Below, in pieces: positions 12,427 to 25,780 of a DNA stretch of 64,000 bases. The stretch comes from Zingiber officinale (Eukaryota > Streptophyta > Magnoliopsida > Zingiberales > Zingiberaceae), in contig NC_056000.1 in assembly GCF_018446385.1 (NCBI RefSeq), positions 79,804,688 to 79,868,687 on the forward strand. The letters are read 5' to 3'. The position numbers and the translations under genes are program-made. Position 1 is the first letter of the stretch. Every line of letters starts with the position of its first letter. The notes under the pieces are model-generated. The model made no database searches and was not told the DNA's origin. It saw only the letters and a program-made list of their open reading frames with translations.

Positions 12427-13141
12427 TTTAGTAATATGGGAATTTAATATTTCAGTTGCCAGTGCTGATGCTGGATCGGCAATTATACCACCAAACCCTC
12501 CAACCGAATCGAATCGAATCCAAATCCAAACCCTCACCCTCGAAACCGAATCGAAATCCAATCACGTCGTCCTCGACCAATGCTGTCCTTCCTCTGTCCT
12601 TTCTCCCTCCGCTTCCTCCGCTCTTGACTTCGCCGGATCCCGCTGCTGCCCCACGCCTAGGCACCGCTTCTTCTCGTCGCTGTACTGCCGCCGGAGGTTG
12701 CCGCGGCCCGCATACCCCCTCCTCGTCTCTGTTGTTTTCTCGATCCGTGAGTCTCTTCGTTCCTAGCTCTCCCTCTCCCGCTCGAAGTCTCTCTTTTTTT
12801 TTCTCCCTCTTTCGTTTGTCCTCGTATTTGAGTAGGGCTGCGGAGTGGGCCGCTAGGGTTTGTTCATATGTCCGGTACCGAGGTGGATTGACCGCGGTAC
12901 TTGCCGGTCCTTTTTATTTCGAAGCAAAATTGTGTGTTTGACAGCTTGGTCTAGGGTTTCGCGTCTCGTTGTTATTTAAATGACGTTGCTCGGTGCCAAA
13001 GGTTCTCTTTTTATTTAGTGCAAAGGGAAATCACGAGCAAGGAAGAGGAAATAAATCTACTTCCGTCTCACGTCGTTTCGATTTGCAGGCTCATTTGGAG
13101 TTTCTTTTATAGCTTCGGTGGTGGTCTCTTCCCTTCGGGAG

Positions 13142-16100
13142 ATGGTGGACTCGGTGGACGTGGTGTTGGAATTTCTGAGGAAGAATCGGTTTACCAATGC
13201 AGAGGCTGCTTTGCGGGGGGAGCTGAATGCGCGACCAGACTTGAATGGGTTCCTTCAAAAACATCTTTCCGTGGAAAAAGAAGAAGTGGGAAGAAATGCT
13301 GGAGAAGTTGGTAGTGCTAGGCAGCAAAACTCAAACAATCATCGGCCTGAGACCTCGAAGGAGTACATTGTCAAGGAAATTGAAGTAGGAGGGTCTGGTA
13401 ATGGATTCAACAATAAGAAAGGTCGTGGTTTTGGTCAGGACAGGAACAGTGACTCTGTAGATCTTTATCCTTTGAATTTTGGTTCCAGTGCTAGTAATTC
13501 TGATTTACTTTCTAAAGACTCGGGTGCAATTGTCAACCATTTTGCTGACCTCTTGATACCAGAAGAACCAAAGCATCGGCGCATTACTTTTGTGCCTGAG
13601 AAAAGAGATCGTGCTGTTGGTACTGAACCTGATCAGCAAGCAGAGCAGCGAACTTCTTATGCCAAGGACAGAGATAAAGCTGTGCTTGAAGTGAAACCTG
13701 AGATCAGGCAGCCTAGTGATTATAAGGACAAAAATGCTTATTCTCAAGACCATTTTGTCAATGACCTTTGGGTGAAAGCTGAAGACTCATTCAAGGGATG
13801 CTCTGTGAAGACAGTTTTTCCATTTCCCATGGACACAACCTCATCCAGTTGTAGTGGACTTCCTAATGAAAAAAATGAGTTTAAGCATAAAGATGGCAGC
13901 AACAATGAATCAAGAAAAGAACAACTAGATGAGTTCAGCGGATCATACTTCTTGGTTAAATCCGAAGAAAATGCTGTAACTAATGGTTGGAAGAGTTTTG
14001 ATTTACCAGCTATCGGTGAGAATCACCGGGATGAATTACCTAAGTTGCCTCCTGTAAGACTTAAGTCCGAAGACAAGTTACTCAGTACTCAGTTGGTGGA
14101 AAAGGCTGGTCAGCATGGATCGGGAATGAAGGTATCCAATGCTGACAGTACCTTTATGATAGGATCCTTCCTCGATGTACCTGTTGGCCAGGAGATCAAC
14201 TCGTCAGGTATGCTATAACTGTCTTCTAGTTATGGATTTTAACTGTAAAATTTAGCTCAATAAATCAATATGTTCCTGCAAAAGATAAGGGTACAATATA
14301 TAACCAGTCTCTTAGCGATGGATCATGACATGATCATTGCATTTTCATTTCACCGCGACATATATGAAACTATTAGTCCTCAATTCATTTAATAAATTTT
14401 ATTATCAGTGTTCTAAGTAATAGAAAATCTGATACAATGTTTCTGATGATTTGTAAGAACAGAATTAAACCTAATTTGCTTAGTAAAGCTACACAAAATT
14501 TAAGACCAATTAATGTATTTGATGGTTGAATTTGGGATTTCTATTTGTCTACTGATTTGATTTGAAAGTTTTATCCGTTTAATTCTTCATAATATTGCCA
14601 ATTTCAATACCAGACTGTGAAAGGAATTGTGTGGTCAGTCTATGAATTGACTAATGTATATTGTACACAGCTGAATTTTTTTTTTTGCCTAGTCTTAAGA
14701 TGTGAGTATGATCATGTCATGTGCTTGCTAGTTTTCTCTTTGGATAATGAGCCTATATTTCAGACAAGCCACTGGATCAATGGCTTTTGATTTTAAGTAC
14801 CTGCTGATTAAGAAATATTTGGCTGCCAAAGATTATTGTTTATGCATGTCGATATGTTTCCTTCACTTTATGCAGTCGAAATAGGCTTCTCTAGGTTAGT
14901 CTATTTCTAATTGTATTCTTTCACTGCCTTTGAAACCACGCCGATTGCTGGCAGTACTTCTGTGGGCTATTGTTTATTTAATTGTTAAGAGTACATCTAA
15001 TGCATGTACCGCAACTATTTACTTAAAATTCATAAAACCATCTCTTTAGCCAATTGTTCCAGCCTTCCAGGCATTCCATTATGAATCAGAAATCTGTAAG
15101 CTTTAGCCAACTTCAAGCATATTACTTGTACCAAATATGGGAACTTCATGGATGGCCCAGACTCCAATTATATGTCATACAACCTTTTGAAACAATAAAT
15201 TTGGCTTCTCCAACAGAAAATGCCTTTTTACTGTGATATTTTCCTACGTTGTTCACTCTTTGGTATTTGGTATACTCAATCACATCATTATATATCTATG
15301 GTTCCACGAATTTCTATATCCTTTTTTTTTTAATTCTTACTTTTTTGTTCTATTGAATTTGGATTCATTGGTGAGATATAACGGTTTAGCTGAATCTTTA
15401 ACCTTATTCTTTTAAGTTGGCCCTGGGGTTTGTGTTCGACAAAGTATCAGTTCACCCTTGATTTAACTATATCTTCAATGTTTGCTTGCTAGTGTCTGTC
15501 ATTGTCCATGCTCGATGGTCTGTTCTTAGCCTATGTCCCGCAGAGTGCAGTTAATTTATACATTCATCTGCATAAGACAATGTTTTATAAGCTGTGAAAT
15601 TTTAATACAGGTGGCAGGCGAACAATTGGAAGTAGTTGGCTTTCTGTAAGTCAAGGAATTGCTGAGGATACTTCTGATTTAGTATCTGGTATTGCAACCT
15701 TTGGTGATGATTCTATTGACTATCCAAACGAGTATTGGGATTCTGATGAGTATGAAGATGATGATGATATAGGCTACATGAGACAACCAATTGAAGATGA
15801 AACCTGGTTTCTGGCACATGAAATCGACTATCCAAGTGATAATGAGAAAGGAACACACCATGAGAGTATGCTTGATCATCGGGACCAGGCCCCAAGAAAA
15901 GATGAAGATGATGACCAGTCTTATGCTGAGGAGGATTCCTATTTGTCAGGAGATCAGTATTTCCTAACTAAGAATGTTGAACAGGTTGCTATTTCGAAGG
16001 GACCATTGGGACATAAGATGCCAGGAGTATTTGGGAGAACAAATGAGAATGATCTAATAGGTCACTACGATGGGCAGTTAATGGATGCTGAAGAACTAAG

Positions 16101-19100
16101 CTTAATGCATTCAGAACATGTTTGGCAAGGTTTTGTCACACAAAATAATGAACTAATGATGTTAGGGGATGGTCCCAACTCAATTGAGGTTGGACGGAGC
16201 CACCAGAGAAACTCTCTTCTATTTCGAAGGGACCATTGGGACATAAGATGCCAGGAGTATTTGGGAGAACAAATGAGAATGATCTAATAGGTCACTATGA
16301 TGGGCAGTTAATGGATGCTGAAGAACTAAGTTTAATGCATTCAGAACATGTTTGGCAAGGTTTTGTCACACAAAATAATGAACTAATGATGTTAGGGGAT
16401 GGTCCCAACTCAATTGAGGTTGGACGGAGCCACCAGAGAAACTCTCTTATAGAAGATGATCAACATGGTTCAGTCAGGTCAGTTGGTGTGGGCATTAATA
16501 GTGATGCTGCTGATATAGGCAGTGAAGTACGGGAGAGCTTGGTTGGAGGAAGCAGTGAAGGGGACATGGAATTCTTTCCTGATCATAATGTTACAGAGTT
16601 TGGTATAAGACATCCTCAAAGTGGTACAACCAGTAGTGATTTGAATAAGTTAAAGAAGGAAAAGATGAAGGAAAATAAACGAGATAGCTACATTTGGGCA
16701 TATAAAAAGGATTTAAGCATGCCAGGAGTGAGTGCTGATGGTGCCTTCTCTTTCCAGCCTTATAAAACTGCAAGTATGTTGGAGGTTGATTCTAACAAAA
16801 CACTATGTTCAGGAAAATCTGGTGATGCTGTTAAATCTTTTGATGAGTGTGCAAATGGTCTAGTTTCAGAGGATGCCCTTGCTACTTGGAGGAGAAAAAG
16901 CAGTGATTCATCTCCTGTAAGGAGCTCCAGAGATGGGAAGACTTCTGATGCTGTCAGATCACAGAACTCAAGTGCATCATCAGCGTCAGATTATGGTTAT
17001 GATGAAACAAACACTATCAGGAAAAGACACTATGAAGCAAATGAGATAAAGGAAGAAGACCCTGGAGCAGCGTTAGAAGATGAAGAAGTAGCTGCACTGC
17101 AAGAACAACTAAGACAGATAAAAGCTCAGGAGGAAGAATTTGAGACTTTCTATCTTAAGATAGTTCATAGGAAAAACAGGCATGCTTATCCTCGACATTG
17201 TTTTTTGCAATATTCTGTTTGAATGATAAGTCATTCGTATTTGTTCCTCTTTCCTCAATCTTTTCGTGCTAATGATCCACAACTAACTGCTTACAAAAAA
17301 CAAATGTTTGAGGGTTTCTGTCATTTTTAGAAACACTTTTATGTTCTAACTTTCAGTTTTTCCTGTTCATGTCACTTACAGAACTGGCTTTGAAGAGGAC
17401 AAAAATTTTCATGTGGTTCTGAATTCTGTTATTGCTGGACGTTATCATGTAACTGAATACTTGGGTTCTGCTGCATTTAGCAAAGCTATTCAGGCACATG
17501 ATTTGCATACTGGCATGGATGTCTGTGTTAAAATTATCAAGAATAACAAAGATTTCTTTGATCAGAGCCTTGATGAAATCAAGCTTCTGAAATTTGTTAA
17601 CAAGCATGACCCTGCTGACAAGTATCATATTTTACGTCTCTATGATTATTTCTATTATCAGGTGAATATATACTTACATTTTGATCATCCATTATTCTTA
17701 TTCTTATTTGTACTCATTTTTTGCCCATTTACTCTGTTTCCTTATTTTTATACAAAAGATTAGTTAAATTCAAAATAGTTCTTTTCTTATCTATGAATGC
17801 TTGAATTGCTTTGAAAGAGAAATTTCAAAAAAAGCTCAGAATGAACAAAAAGGTAGCTAGGGAAAGTTCAAAATTATGAATAATGTATTATAGGATTAGT
17901 AATTTAAAATGAAGGTCCTTAAGGCCTTATTCTGATTTGAAATGGCTAGTTCTCCAAGAAATAAAATAATATCTTGAAAAGTATTTGATTACATTGCTGC
18001 CTTGTTAGTTGTATATCTCTGCATGCATCAGGACCTTGGAAATTTCTTAATGGTTAGGCTACCTGTTTGGCATTTGCAGCACTCATGCATTTACCTGTAG
18101 GAGAAAAAGAAAATAAAGCAAAAAAAAAAAAAAGGATACAGAAGGATTACATGTCCCAAAGAATTATTATTTTATGGATTTAAGAGCAAGGATGAGAGTA
18201 TTCAAGTCTAACAGGTGTGCATATCTCATCGTGCTGTAAAGTTGAAGTATGTAGACATTTTTCTAAATTCGAGAGAGCAATTTGGAATCTGTCACCACCA
18301 CGAGCACAAAACCCAAAGGCAAATAATGTAGACTCAGAATTTAAGTATGCTCATTATTAATTTTTCCTTGTTCTACAAATCTTGGAATGCATAATGCCCT
18401 AACTAGTAAACTATCCTTTCTAATAACCATAAACACACCTTTCCTTTCATCATTCAACTACTTGTGAGAATTAGGAAGTTATTAGAATGGAATTAGCTTA
18501 AGATGGTTTCATGCAATAACTTTGGTTTGCTTTTGCTTTATTCCGTTGTTTCTGATTGATAATTTTGACATGTGTAGGAACACTTGTTGATAGTTTGTGA
18601 ACTTCTCAAAGCCAACTTATATGAATTCCACAAGTTCAATAGAGAATCTGGAGGCGAGGTTTATTTTACAATGCCTAGGCTTCAGGTTCCATGCTCCATG
18701 CCATTGCCCATGCTCATGATTTTTGCTTGTTATTTGATAGAAGTTTTAGCTTATGATTTACATAATTTTTTTTGCAGTCCATTACAATTCAATGCCTCAA
18801 GGCACTTCAGTTTTTGCATGGCCTTGGCCTTATTCATTGTGACTTGAAGCCTGAAAATATATTGGTGAAGAGTTACAGTAGGTGTGAAGTTAAGGTCATT
18901 GATCTTGGCAGTAGTTGTTTTGAAACAGATAATTTATGTTCCTATGTACAATCACGATCATATCGTGCACCTGAGGTTATTCTAGGTCTCCCATATGATA
19001 AAAAGATAGACATTTGGTCGCTTGGATGCATCTTGGCCGAACTTTGCACTGGAAATGTAAGTTTCATGACTAAAAAATGTTATACAACATTGTTTTTTTC

Positions 19101-20034
19101 TTATTTGTCCAATCAATTCCATGTCATATGGATAAATCATGCGGCCAAATTAGAGAGTCTGCTTTTATCTTCTATTTTTTTTTGCCTTCTCCTAGTATTA
19201 ATCTTTTCCTAAGATTATATTAACAGATTGTGCTGTTTTTTCAAGATGCCATTATTCATAACAACAATGCTCTTCTACTTTGTCATTAAATGAATTCCTA
19301 CTTCTGCAGGTTCTCTTTCAAAATGACTCTCCTGCAACGTTACTAGCACGTGTTATCGGCATCATTGGTCCCATTGATCAAGGAATGCTTGCTAAGGGGC
19401 ATGATACATACAAATATTTTACAAAGAACCACATGTTATACGAGAAGAACCAGGTTTGAGCCTCCGATATTTAATCTATGTTAAAAGCAACTTTCCAATC
19501 TTGTGCTGTCTTTCTATAAACTGGTAAGGATGCATTTTAAATTACAACAAAAGTCATATCATTTTTATGATTATCAGAAAGAACAAATAAATGACCTATG
19601 CTCTGCAAAAATTGGACTTGTGCCATTAACTAATTCCACATCCTTCCTATTCTCGCCTTTTTGCCATCCTTATTTTTTGCTACTATTCGTAGACACATAA
19701 TTAGATGCTATTGTATTATCTTATTGCGGCGAAGGTGGCTAGTACCCTCTCGAAGCCCCTTTTCTTAAAAAAAAAAAAAAAAATTTGAAGCATGGAACAG
19801 AAGTGTTGCTCGAATCCCTGATCCTCAATTACATTTTCTTTTCAGGAAACCAACAGGCTAGAATATTTGATCCCAAAGAAAACATCACTACGCCACCGTC
19901 TGCCGATGGGTGATCAAGGCTTCATTGATTTTGTGGCACACCTCCTTGAAGTGAATCCAAGGAAGCGATCAAGTGCTTCAGAGGCACTTAACCATCCATG
20001 GCTTTCATATCCTTACGAACCAATATCAACTTGA
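13142..20034 (+). CDS. Plant DYRK-type dual-specificity kinase with LisH-like N-terminus (disrupted by an exon duplication)
   Basis: Homologous to the plant-specific DYRK kinases (DYRKP, Arabidopsis At1g73460 type; family recalled). Coding exons: 13142-14207, 15611-17179, 17382-17661, 18578-18685, 18778-19056, 19310-19453, 19846-20034. The N-terminus ([20 protein letters not shown]) is LisH-like; an acidic regulatory region with [16 protein letters not shown] follows; the kinase domain runs from exon 3 to the end. Seen motifs are lysine in [15 protein letters not shown] loop, DLGSSC in place of DFG, activation-loop [11 protein letters not shown] and [10 protein letters not shown]. Phases agree along the whole gene only if 230 nt of exon 2 are removed (1134 aa). 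As written, exon 2 frameshifts and stops at 16285-16287, before the kinase domain. Exon 2 ends at a GC donor (CAG|GCATGC). The start is the ATG at 13142, which matches the family N-terminus. Confidence 0.9.
15989..16448 (+). repeat. 230-bp tandem duplication inside kinase exon 2
   Basis: Copy 1 is 15989-16218 and copy 2 is 16219-16448. Both start ctatttcgaagggacc and end accagagaaactctctt. Only two differences were seen (cactacgat or cactatgat; ctaagctta or ctaagttta). 230 is not a multiple of three, so the frame shifts. Each copy contains three AGGT words that could act as matched splice sites. Confidence 0.97.
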
Positions 20035-21308
20035 GATATCCATGATGGACGCTGCATTCGGTCAGTCAGTCTCGGAGAAAATTCTCATCGGTATTATCCT
20101 CCGCTGCACGTAAATGATGTCGCAGCAGATCTTTCACGCGCAAAGCAGAGGAACTTGCCACGAGCTACTCAGGTGAGCCTAGGTGGGGGAAGTTCGATAT
20201 CTAATTCCATTTTTTTTTTGTGCTTAGTTTTTTATGTGACATTAGGATCCGACTCTTCTTCGCGGTGGAGTCTTGTTGTAATCACTCATTCGCTCCTTTT
20301 ATCATTTGTGTTCGAGTCAATGGGTGTAGTTGAGCTGCACTCTGGTATGCCCTTTCGTCCAGGTCCTGTTGTATATGATGTGATTATTATTGAGGCCTAT
20401 GAAAATTTTTGCCCTTTTTTAAGTTTTGACTACATTTCTGCAAAACATGTTATGCAACTTTTGTTTAGTATTTGCTGCAAAATCTGGACACTTTATACTC
20501 GGTTCTTGCCTTACCTTGCTTATCTTTCGATCGTCGGCCGTAGAACTGTCCTACGCAAAATGTTTGTTTGGAAACTACCTTCTTTTTAAAGGGTTTTAGC
20601 ATTTTATGAAAGATAAAATTGTGGCTGATGGAAAAAAAAAATACAGTTTGTGAATCAAAATGTTTAATTTTAAGTTCAAGTGAGCTTGAACACCATCCGC
20701 AACACAAGGCATTCTACAAGATGTCTCATCATCTCCGGTTCCACGAAAGTTTTACATCGACTATCAAAGTAAATCGAAAAAACTCGCAGCTCAGGAGTTC
20801 AACATTCTTTAGTTGCGTGTTCCATTTGGAGAATTTTTTTTTATAAATTTGTCATAACTGGAGTTCGAATCGCAGGTACCTGGGTGACAATCTGGATGTC
20901 TTATCGCTGCACCATAACCTTAGGAGTGTACTATAATGATATAATGATGCCTGAGTACATGGTATGTTACAAACATCATGTGAACATTGCAAAACAAATA
21001 TTTATCACAAAGAAAAACATTGAAAATATGATTGCCACTTTGTTTTTATCAATTTTTAAAAAATATTTTACCCGCGCAAAGTAAAATTTTATCTTTTATT
21101 TATAGCTTTTACATATATAAATCTACTAGCAGCATCTATTCCATATGACTGATATCGCAGAGTATCAGAACATCTAGTTAATGAGTTTCATTTAACAAAG
21201 AAGATCAAAGGGCCCGGCGGCTAAGAAACTGAAAGGAAGGTATTACAAACTTGCAGATGTGGAAAGGAAACATGTGAAATGAATAACAAGTGACACAAAC
21301 CTGAGAGT
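20035..21308. other. 3' leader of the kinase gene and convergent intergenic space
   Basis: The first few hundred bases are probably the kinase 3' UTR. The rest is AT-rich with no gene. The MAP65 gene ends at 21309 from the other side, so the two genes converge. Confidence 0.5.
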
Positions 21309-24300
21309 TTAAGTGAAAGGTGGAGACTCAGGTTCAGAACTTGTAATGGACGTGAACAAAGATGCAGTATCCTCCCTTGACATCGGAGGGAAGTTCAACG
21401 ATGTGCAGGAGTATGCATCAGAATCGCGAGAACGGGAATGGAGAAGAAACAACTCGGGGATTGCACTGTTCATGGAGCCATTTGCATTTGGCTTCCCTCT
21501 AAAATTGGTGTTTCTTCTTGAACTCCATTTGGACCCGTAAACTGTTTCCTTACCTTTGAGGAACATGTTTTGAAGTTTTCTCTGCTCCTGTTTAGAAAAT
21601 CAGTATCGCAGGTAAAACAAAAGACTCCGAAGGGAGGGAAAAAAAGGATATAAGAGATGATACATACTCGATATCGCCTTTTCAGTCCTTCCTTCTGTTG
21701 CCTCAATAGTTTATACTCTTCCAATATTGATACCAGTGAAACCTAAACAATTAACAGCAGATAAATCAGCAGATACTCCATAACTCGCAGACAATGAATC
21801 AAGATTTTCTTTTACCCCATCATACAAGAAAGGCATCTGTCTTTCGTTCTCCCAGACGAATATCTTGTTCATCAATTTGTCCACCATATCTGGAAACAGC
21901 ACTAAACAGTTCAATCAAGATGAAAGAAAGTGATAATGCATCAGTCCTACGAAGGTCTACCTGGAATTTTGCTGACAATCGCTCGTGCCTTCTCTGCGCG
22001 TTTTAGATTCAAGTGGAAACCTCTTCCAGCAATGTACTTGTTTGGATCCTGCAATGTACTTGAACTTAGTGACAACTGAGAAATAGATGATGTGAAGATT
22101 TTCAAGATGCATGCAACACAAGATCTAAAACTAAAGGGTGTTTGACAATCCAATTATAGCAATCGAAATTAACCTACCTGGTCATAGTCTTCGAGCCAGT
22201 TCTCTTCAGTACATGCCACGAGCCATTTGTTTACCCTATCCGTGATTTCTTTCCTGACAATGGTTTCCTCTTTGGCTTTAGAAATTTGCATCTCGATGCT
22301 CGCAAGAAGTTCAGAAGAATTCACAACGCCTGGACACCAACAAGAATTGAGACGAGTGACATGATGCCATATGTTGTTTATCACTCTCAGCACAGCTTCG
22401 AATATGTGCGCCATACAGTTACCTGAATCTATCAGTGCACTGACGGTCTCTGGTGCTGTGCTTGTATCAGGTTCGATATGTGTAGTTCTGCATATCTCTT
22501 CTAGTTCTGTCCTTCTAATCAGAACAAGTTCCCTCATTCTAGTCGCTTTAAGGTTTGTGAGCCTCTCAACTTCACCTTCCATCTGTTAAGAATTATACTT
22601 TCGGTAAACTGTTTTTCATTTGATATTAACAGTCAGTATAGATCTAACAAATCTAACCTTCTCAATCGTTTCAAGCGAGTAGATGCCTGAGCATCCAATG
22701 TCATGTTCAAGTGATCCCACAATGCTTATTGTTTCTCTATAGTATTTCTTCTCTTCATGAGGTGTCTCCATCAGATTCCACAGATCCAGCAGTGATTCCG
22801 CCACTTGAAATAGCTACAAATCGAAGAGGTCGCATCAAACAATTTTAACAAGAGATGTTGAAAGTTATGCATGTAGGTCGTAATCAACCTTCTCCTTTCG
22901 AATCTTCTTCTCAGTTTCTAGCTTCAGGACAGTTTGAGACAGCCCCTCGAGTGTGGAATCACTAATGTTTGTGGAATGTTTTCCACCATTATCATGCAAG
23001 CTAGGGTGCACAGAGTCAACTGTCTTTCGAAAATCCACTTCAAGGAGACCGCATAAAGAGTAAATCTCATTTACAAACTCCAAAACTTTCTGAAGGCGGT
23101 CAGACTGAAGAAGAGTTTTTGATCAGATCATTTTTTTTGAATGCAAACCCATATTAGTTATTAAGCTACTGCAATAGAATTCACATTATGCCACAAGTCG
23201 ACAATACTAACTCTTCACTTTGATACAATAATATGCTTGTGACAGTCAGAAATATTGAACAAAAAGACCTGTAGTAGATCCATAGAAGTATACAATCATG
23301 CGAAAGTAACCTTAAAGCATAGTTAGATGAAGAAATTGTAACTTTCTTCTTACACCCTTCGATCTCTCAACTTATAAGTACAATCAGTACTAGTAGATCT
23401 GAATGTAATATCTAATGATTAATGTCTGACAAAATGTGTTTTCGATGAACTAACAACTTTAAATTCTAAGGATGAATCACCCGGTAGACACTAAACATAT
23501 GCTGAGTGTAGAAAACCAGTTAGACTAACTGGAGTTGGATGAGCAAGAAACATACCTTATCCTTCTGGAGGGCCTTTAGTTGCAACTGATACTCCGTGAG
23601 TTTTCGAACTGATAAGTCATCTTGTTTGATCTTAACATCATTAGTCGGAGGATGAGGGTAACTGAATCCTTCTATCTCTGCTTTAATCTTCTCAATCTGT
23701 GAAAGCACTTCTGCAAATTGCCTCAGCCGTTCCTCTCTCATTTCCCTCAAATTTTCCAAAAGAGGGTCGACTGAAGCAAGCAGCTCCTTCAGAGACAACT
23801 TCTCCATCTACACAACAACAGTCAACTGCTATGAATTTAAGTGTAAATTGCAGAATAACATGTTCTTAAACTGATACCAGAAGTTTTTTTTCTTCTTCAA
23901 AGTGATAGATAAATCTCTAGCTATTGTACATGTAAAGAAAGGAGTAGTAAAATTCTCATATTGAACAACAATGGTGGCAATTTTACTAAAAAAAGTGGTA
24001 TGGCACCTTGCGCTGGAGATTGCGTTCATCAAGAACAGCCACAAGAGAAGCAACCTCTGCTTCTTTGGCCGCCACTGACTGGTGAAGGAATGCCCTAGCT
24101 CTGCTAGCTTCTTCGATCTTCTTCTGGTATATTTTCCTGCACTCCCTCTCCAATTCCAACAGCATGCTGTCCATGTCCTCCTCGCTTTCCCCGATCTCTG
24201 TCCATATTTGCTGCTCCACCAAATTGGCATGAACATTGGCAGACCAGGAAAACCCTAAATTTACAATCTTCGCCAACGAGAAGGTGCAAGAGAACGAACC

Positions 24301-24371
24301 TGAAGCTCTCTGATGGAATCGCCAAAGCCGGTGGTACTCTCCGCCTCTAACCCTAACCCTAGAGCCGCCAT
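21309..24371 (-). CDS. MAP65: MAP65/ASE1-family microtubule-associated protein
   Basis: Cross-links antiparallel microtubules in the cortical array, spindle and phragmoplast (family knowledge). Eleven exons with matching phases give 575 aa, close to the usual MAP65 length: 24300-24371, 24007-24210, 23556-23807, 22889-23104, 22658-22813, 22423-22582, 22178-22329, 21961-22048, 21816-21889, 21668-21742, 21309-21587. Seen: [20 protein letters not shown] near residue 25, coiled-coil stretches, [40 protein letters not shown], the conserved microtubule-binding block [18 protein letters not shown], then [14 protein letters not shown]. The last exon encodes a variable Ser-rich tail. The start at 24371 is chosen because the 24-residue first exon ends IRELQ and splices onto QIWTEIGE, as in the family; the later ATG at 24276 lies inside intron 1. 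Confidence 0.95.
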
Positions 24372-24570
24372 CCCGCCTTCCCTTCCTTGCGCCTCAATCA
24401 GTGACCAAAACACCAACTTTCTTCCTCTCTCGTTGCTTGCGCAGAAAGGAACAACTTTTCTGCTTCCCTTCGCCTTGCCTTACAAGCTTGCTTGCTAATG
24501 CCCGAACTGGAAATGGTCGCCAGGAGAAATCAACCGAGATTTTGCCGAGATTGAAGCAAAAAAGGGGGAT

Positions 24571-24577
24571 CTTTATA
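24571..24577 (-). promoter_or_regulatory. TATA-like box of the MAP65 gene
   Basis: TATAAAG on the minus strand, about 200 bp upstream of the start codon at 24371, with a C/T-rich leader between. Confidence 0.45.
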
Positions 24578-24580
24578 GCT

Positions 24581-25780
24581 GCATCCTGCAGTTTAACGTA
24601 GTTTATGGTACTTTGGTTGGTCAAATTCTGGAACAGCAGCAGCAGCGAAGATGTTGTCGATCAAGGATTGCGCAGTTTGAAGATGGAGCGATTAAGGATC
24701 ATAAGGTGTTTTATTTTATTGAAATAAGCTGCAGTTGGAAATGCCCGGGGTGGATGGATATGATCGATGACATTCCAACCGCCGGCAGAGGCGGTGGAGC
24801 TTTCACTTCGACGAGTCATGTCACCGGCGGCCATCGGAAAGCTAATCCTCCCCTGCATTTGTTTGCTTGCGCCGTATTTTAGCGGACTCCGGCCATCGGT
24901 CGTTGAGTAATCATCTCTGCGTCGACAGCAGCAGGCGAACCATGCAACCATAATTGTTATACATATGCATGACCAAAGATAGAAAATATTTTCCTTAAAA
25001 ATCATTCTAGTTTTTTCTTTTTTAAAATAGATAAGTTTTAGAAAGTAAAATAATACGATGAACTTAATTTTGCAATAAAAAAATAGGACCGCTTGATAAT
25101 TTAGAGAAATAATTCTTATAAATCAAATATGCTATAATTTAATTAAAATGTGAATCAGGTTTGGGTTTTTAAATAATCGGTCGGTTCCAAGTGGATGGCG
25201 AGTGGCGATGGAGATTGGGCGACGCAGCCTGATCTTCAAATCCGGCTGATGTGGTTGTTTCTCTGTTCGAAGGAGAGTAGTACGTCAGTGTCACACTGGT
25301 TTAACAACTCCGACTCAGACGCCATGTTTTCACCGCCCTTCAGAATTTCATTTGGCCCCAGCATTGTGATTACGTAGATCTTAACAGCCTTGCTTTAAAC
25401 TTTTCAATTGTTTTTTATTTATCATTTTATTTTATTAGAATTGCTGATAACTAATGAACATTTTGTGCTTTGTAGTGTCAATTTAATCTTGTTTTAACCG
25501 TCCGATGAAGCTAGCCATTGAAAACCAACGAGGTCGACTTCTCTGTGTACCGTGGTAACTAGTCCAGGTTCAGAGGCATTTTAAGTATATGACTAAGTCT
25601 GAGTATATGAGTGTAGAGAGCCTACAAAAATGAAATGCTTTTGGCCTAACGTATGACAAAAAAAAATGCGAAGATAATTGCTTACCAATTCTTCTCTCGC
25701 CCTCTACATTTGGTTCAAAAGTCCTATGTAGTTTTCTGATTTATCTTACGAAGGCTCAAAACAAAGTGTTCTCCCTCTGC
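24581..25780. other. Intergenic between MAP65 and the ALKBH10-like gene
   Basis: Holds the MAP65 promoter side and the 3' flank of the ALKBH10-like gene. A GC-richer patch at 24680-24950 is open on the minus strand (114 codons, 24661-25005), but no family is recognised. The remainder is AT-rich. Confidence 0.45.

Noticed and set aside
12456..12941. 161-codon open frame upstream of the kinase start
   Set aside because: Low-complexity Pro/Ser-rich reading of the 5' leader; crosses a likely leader intron (12747-13088).
20848..20935. gttcgaatcg and nearby words resembling a tRNA box B
   Set aside because: No box A at the right spacing and no cloverleaf; at most an old SINE scrap.
24661..25005. 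114-codon minus-strand frame with a hydrophobic, Cys-rich N-terminus
   Set aside because: Starts with ATG and has a possible membrane segment, but no family, splice or expression evidence; kept only as a note.
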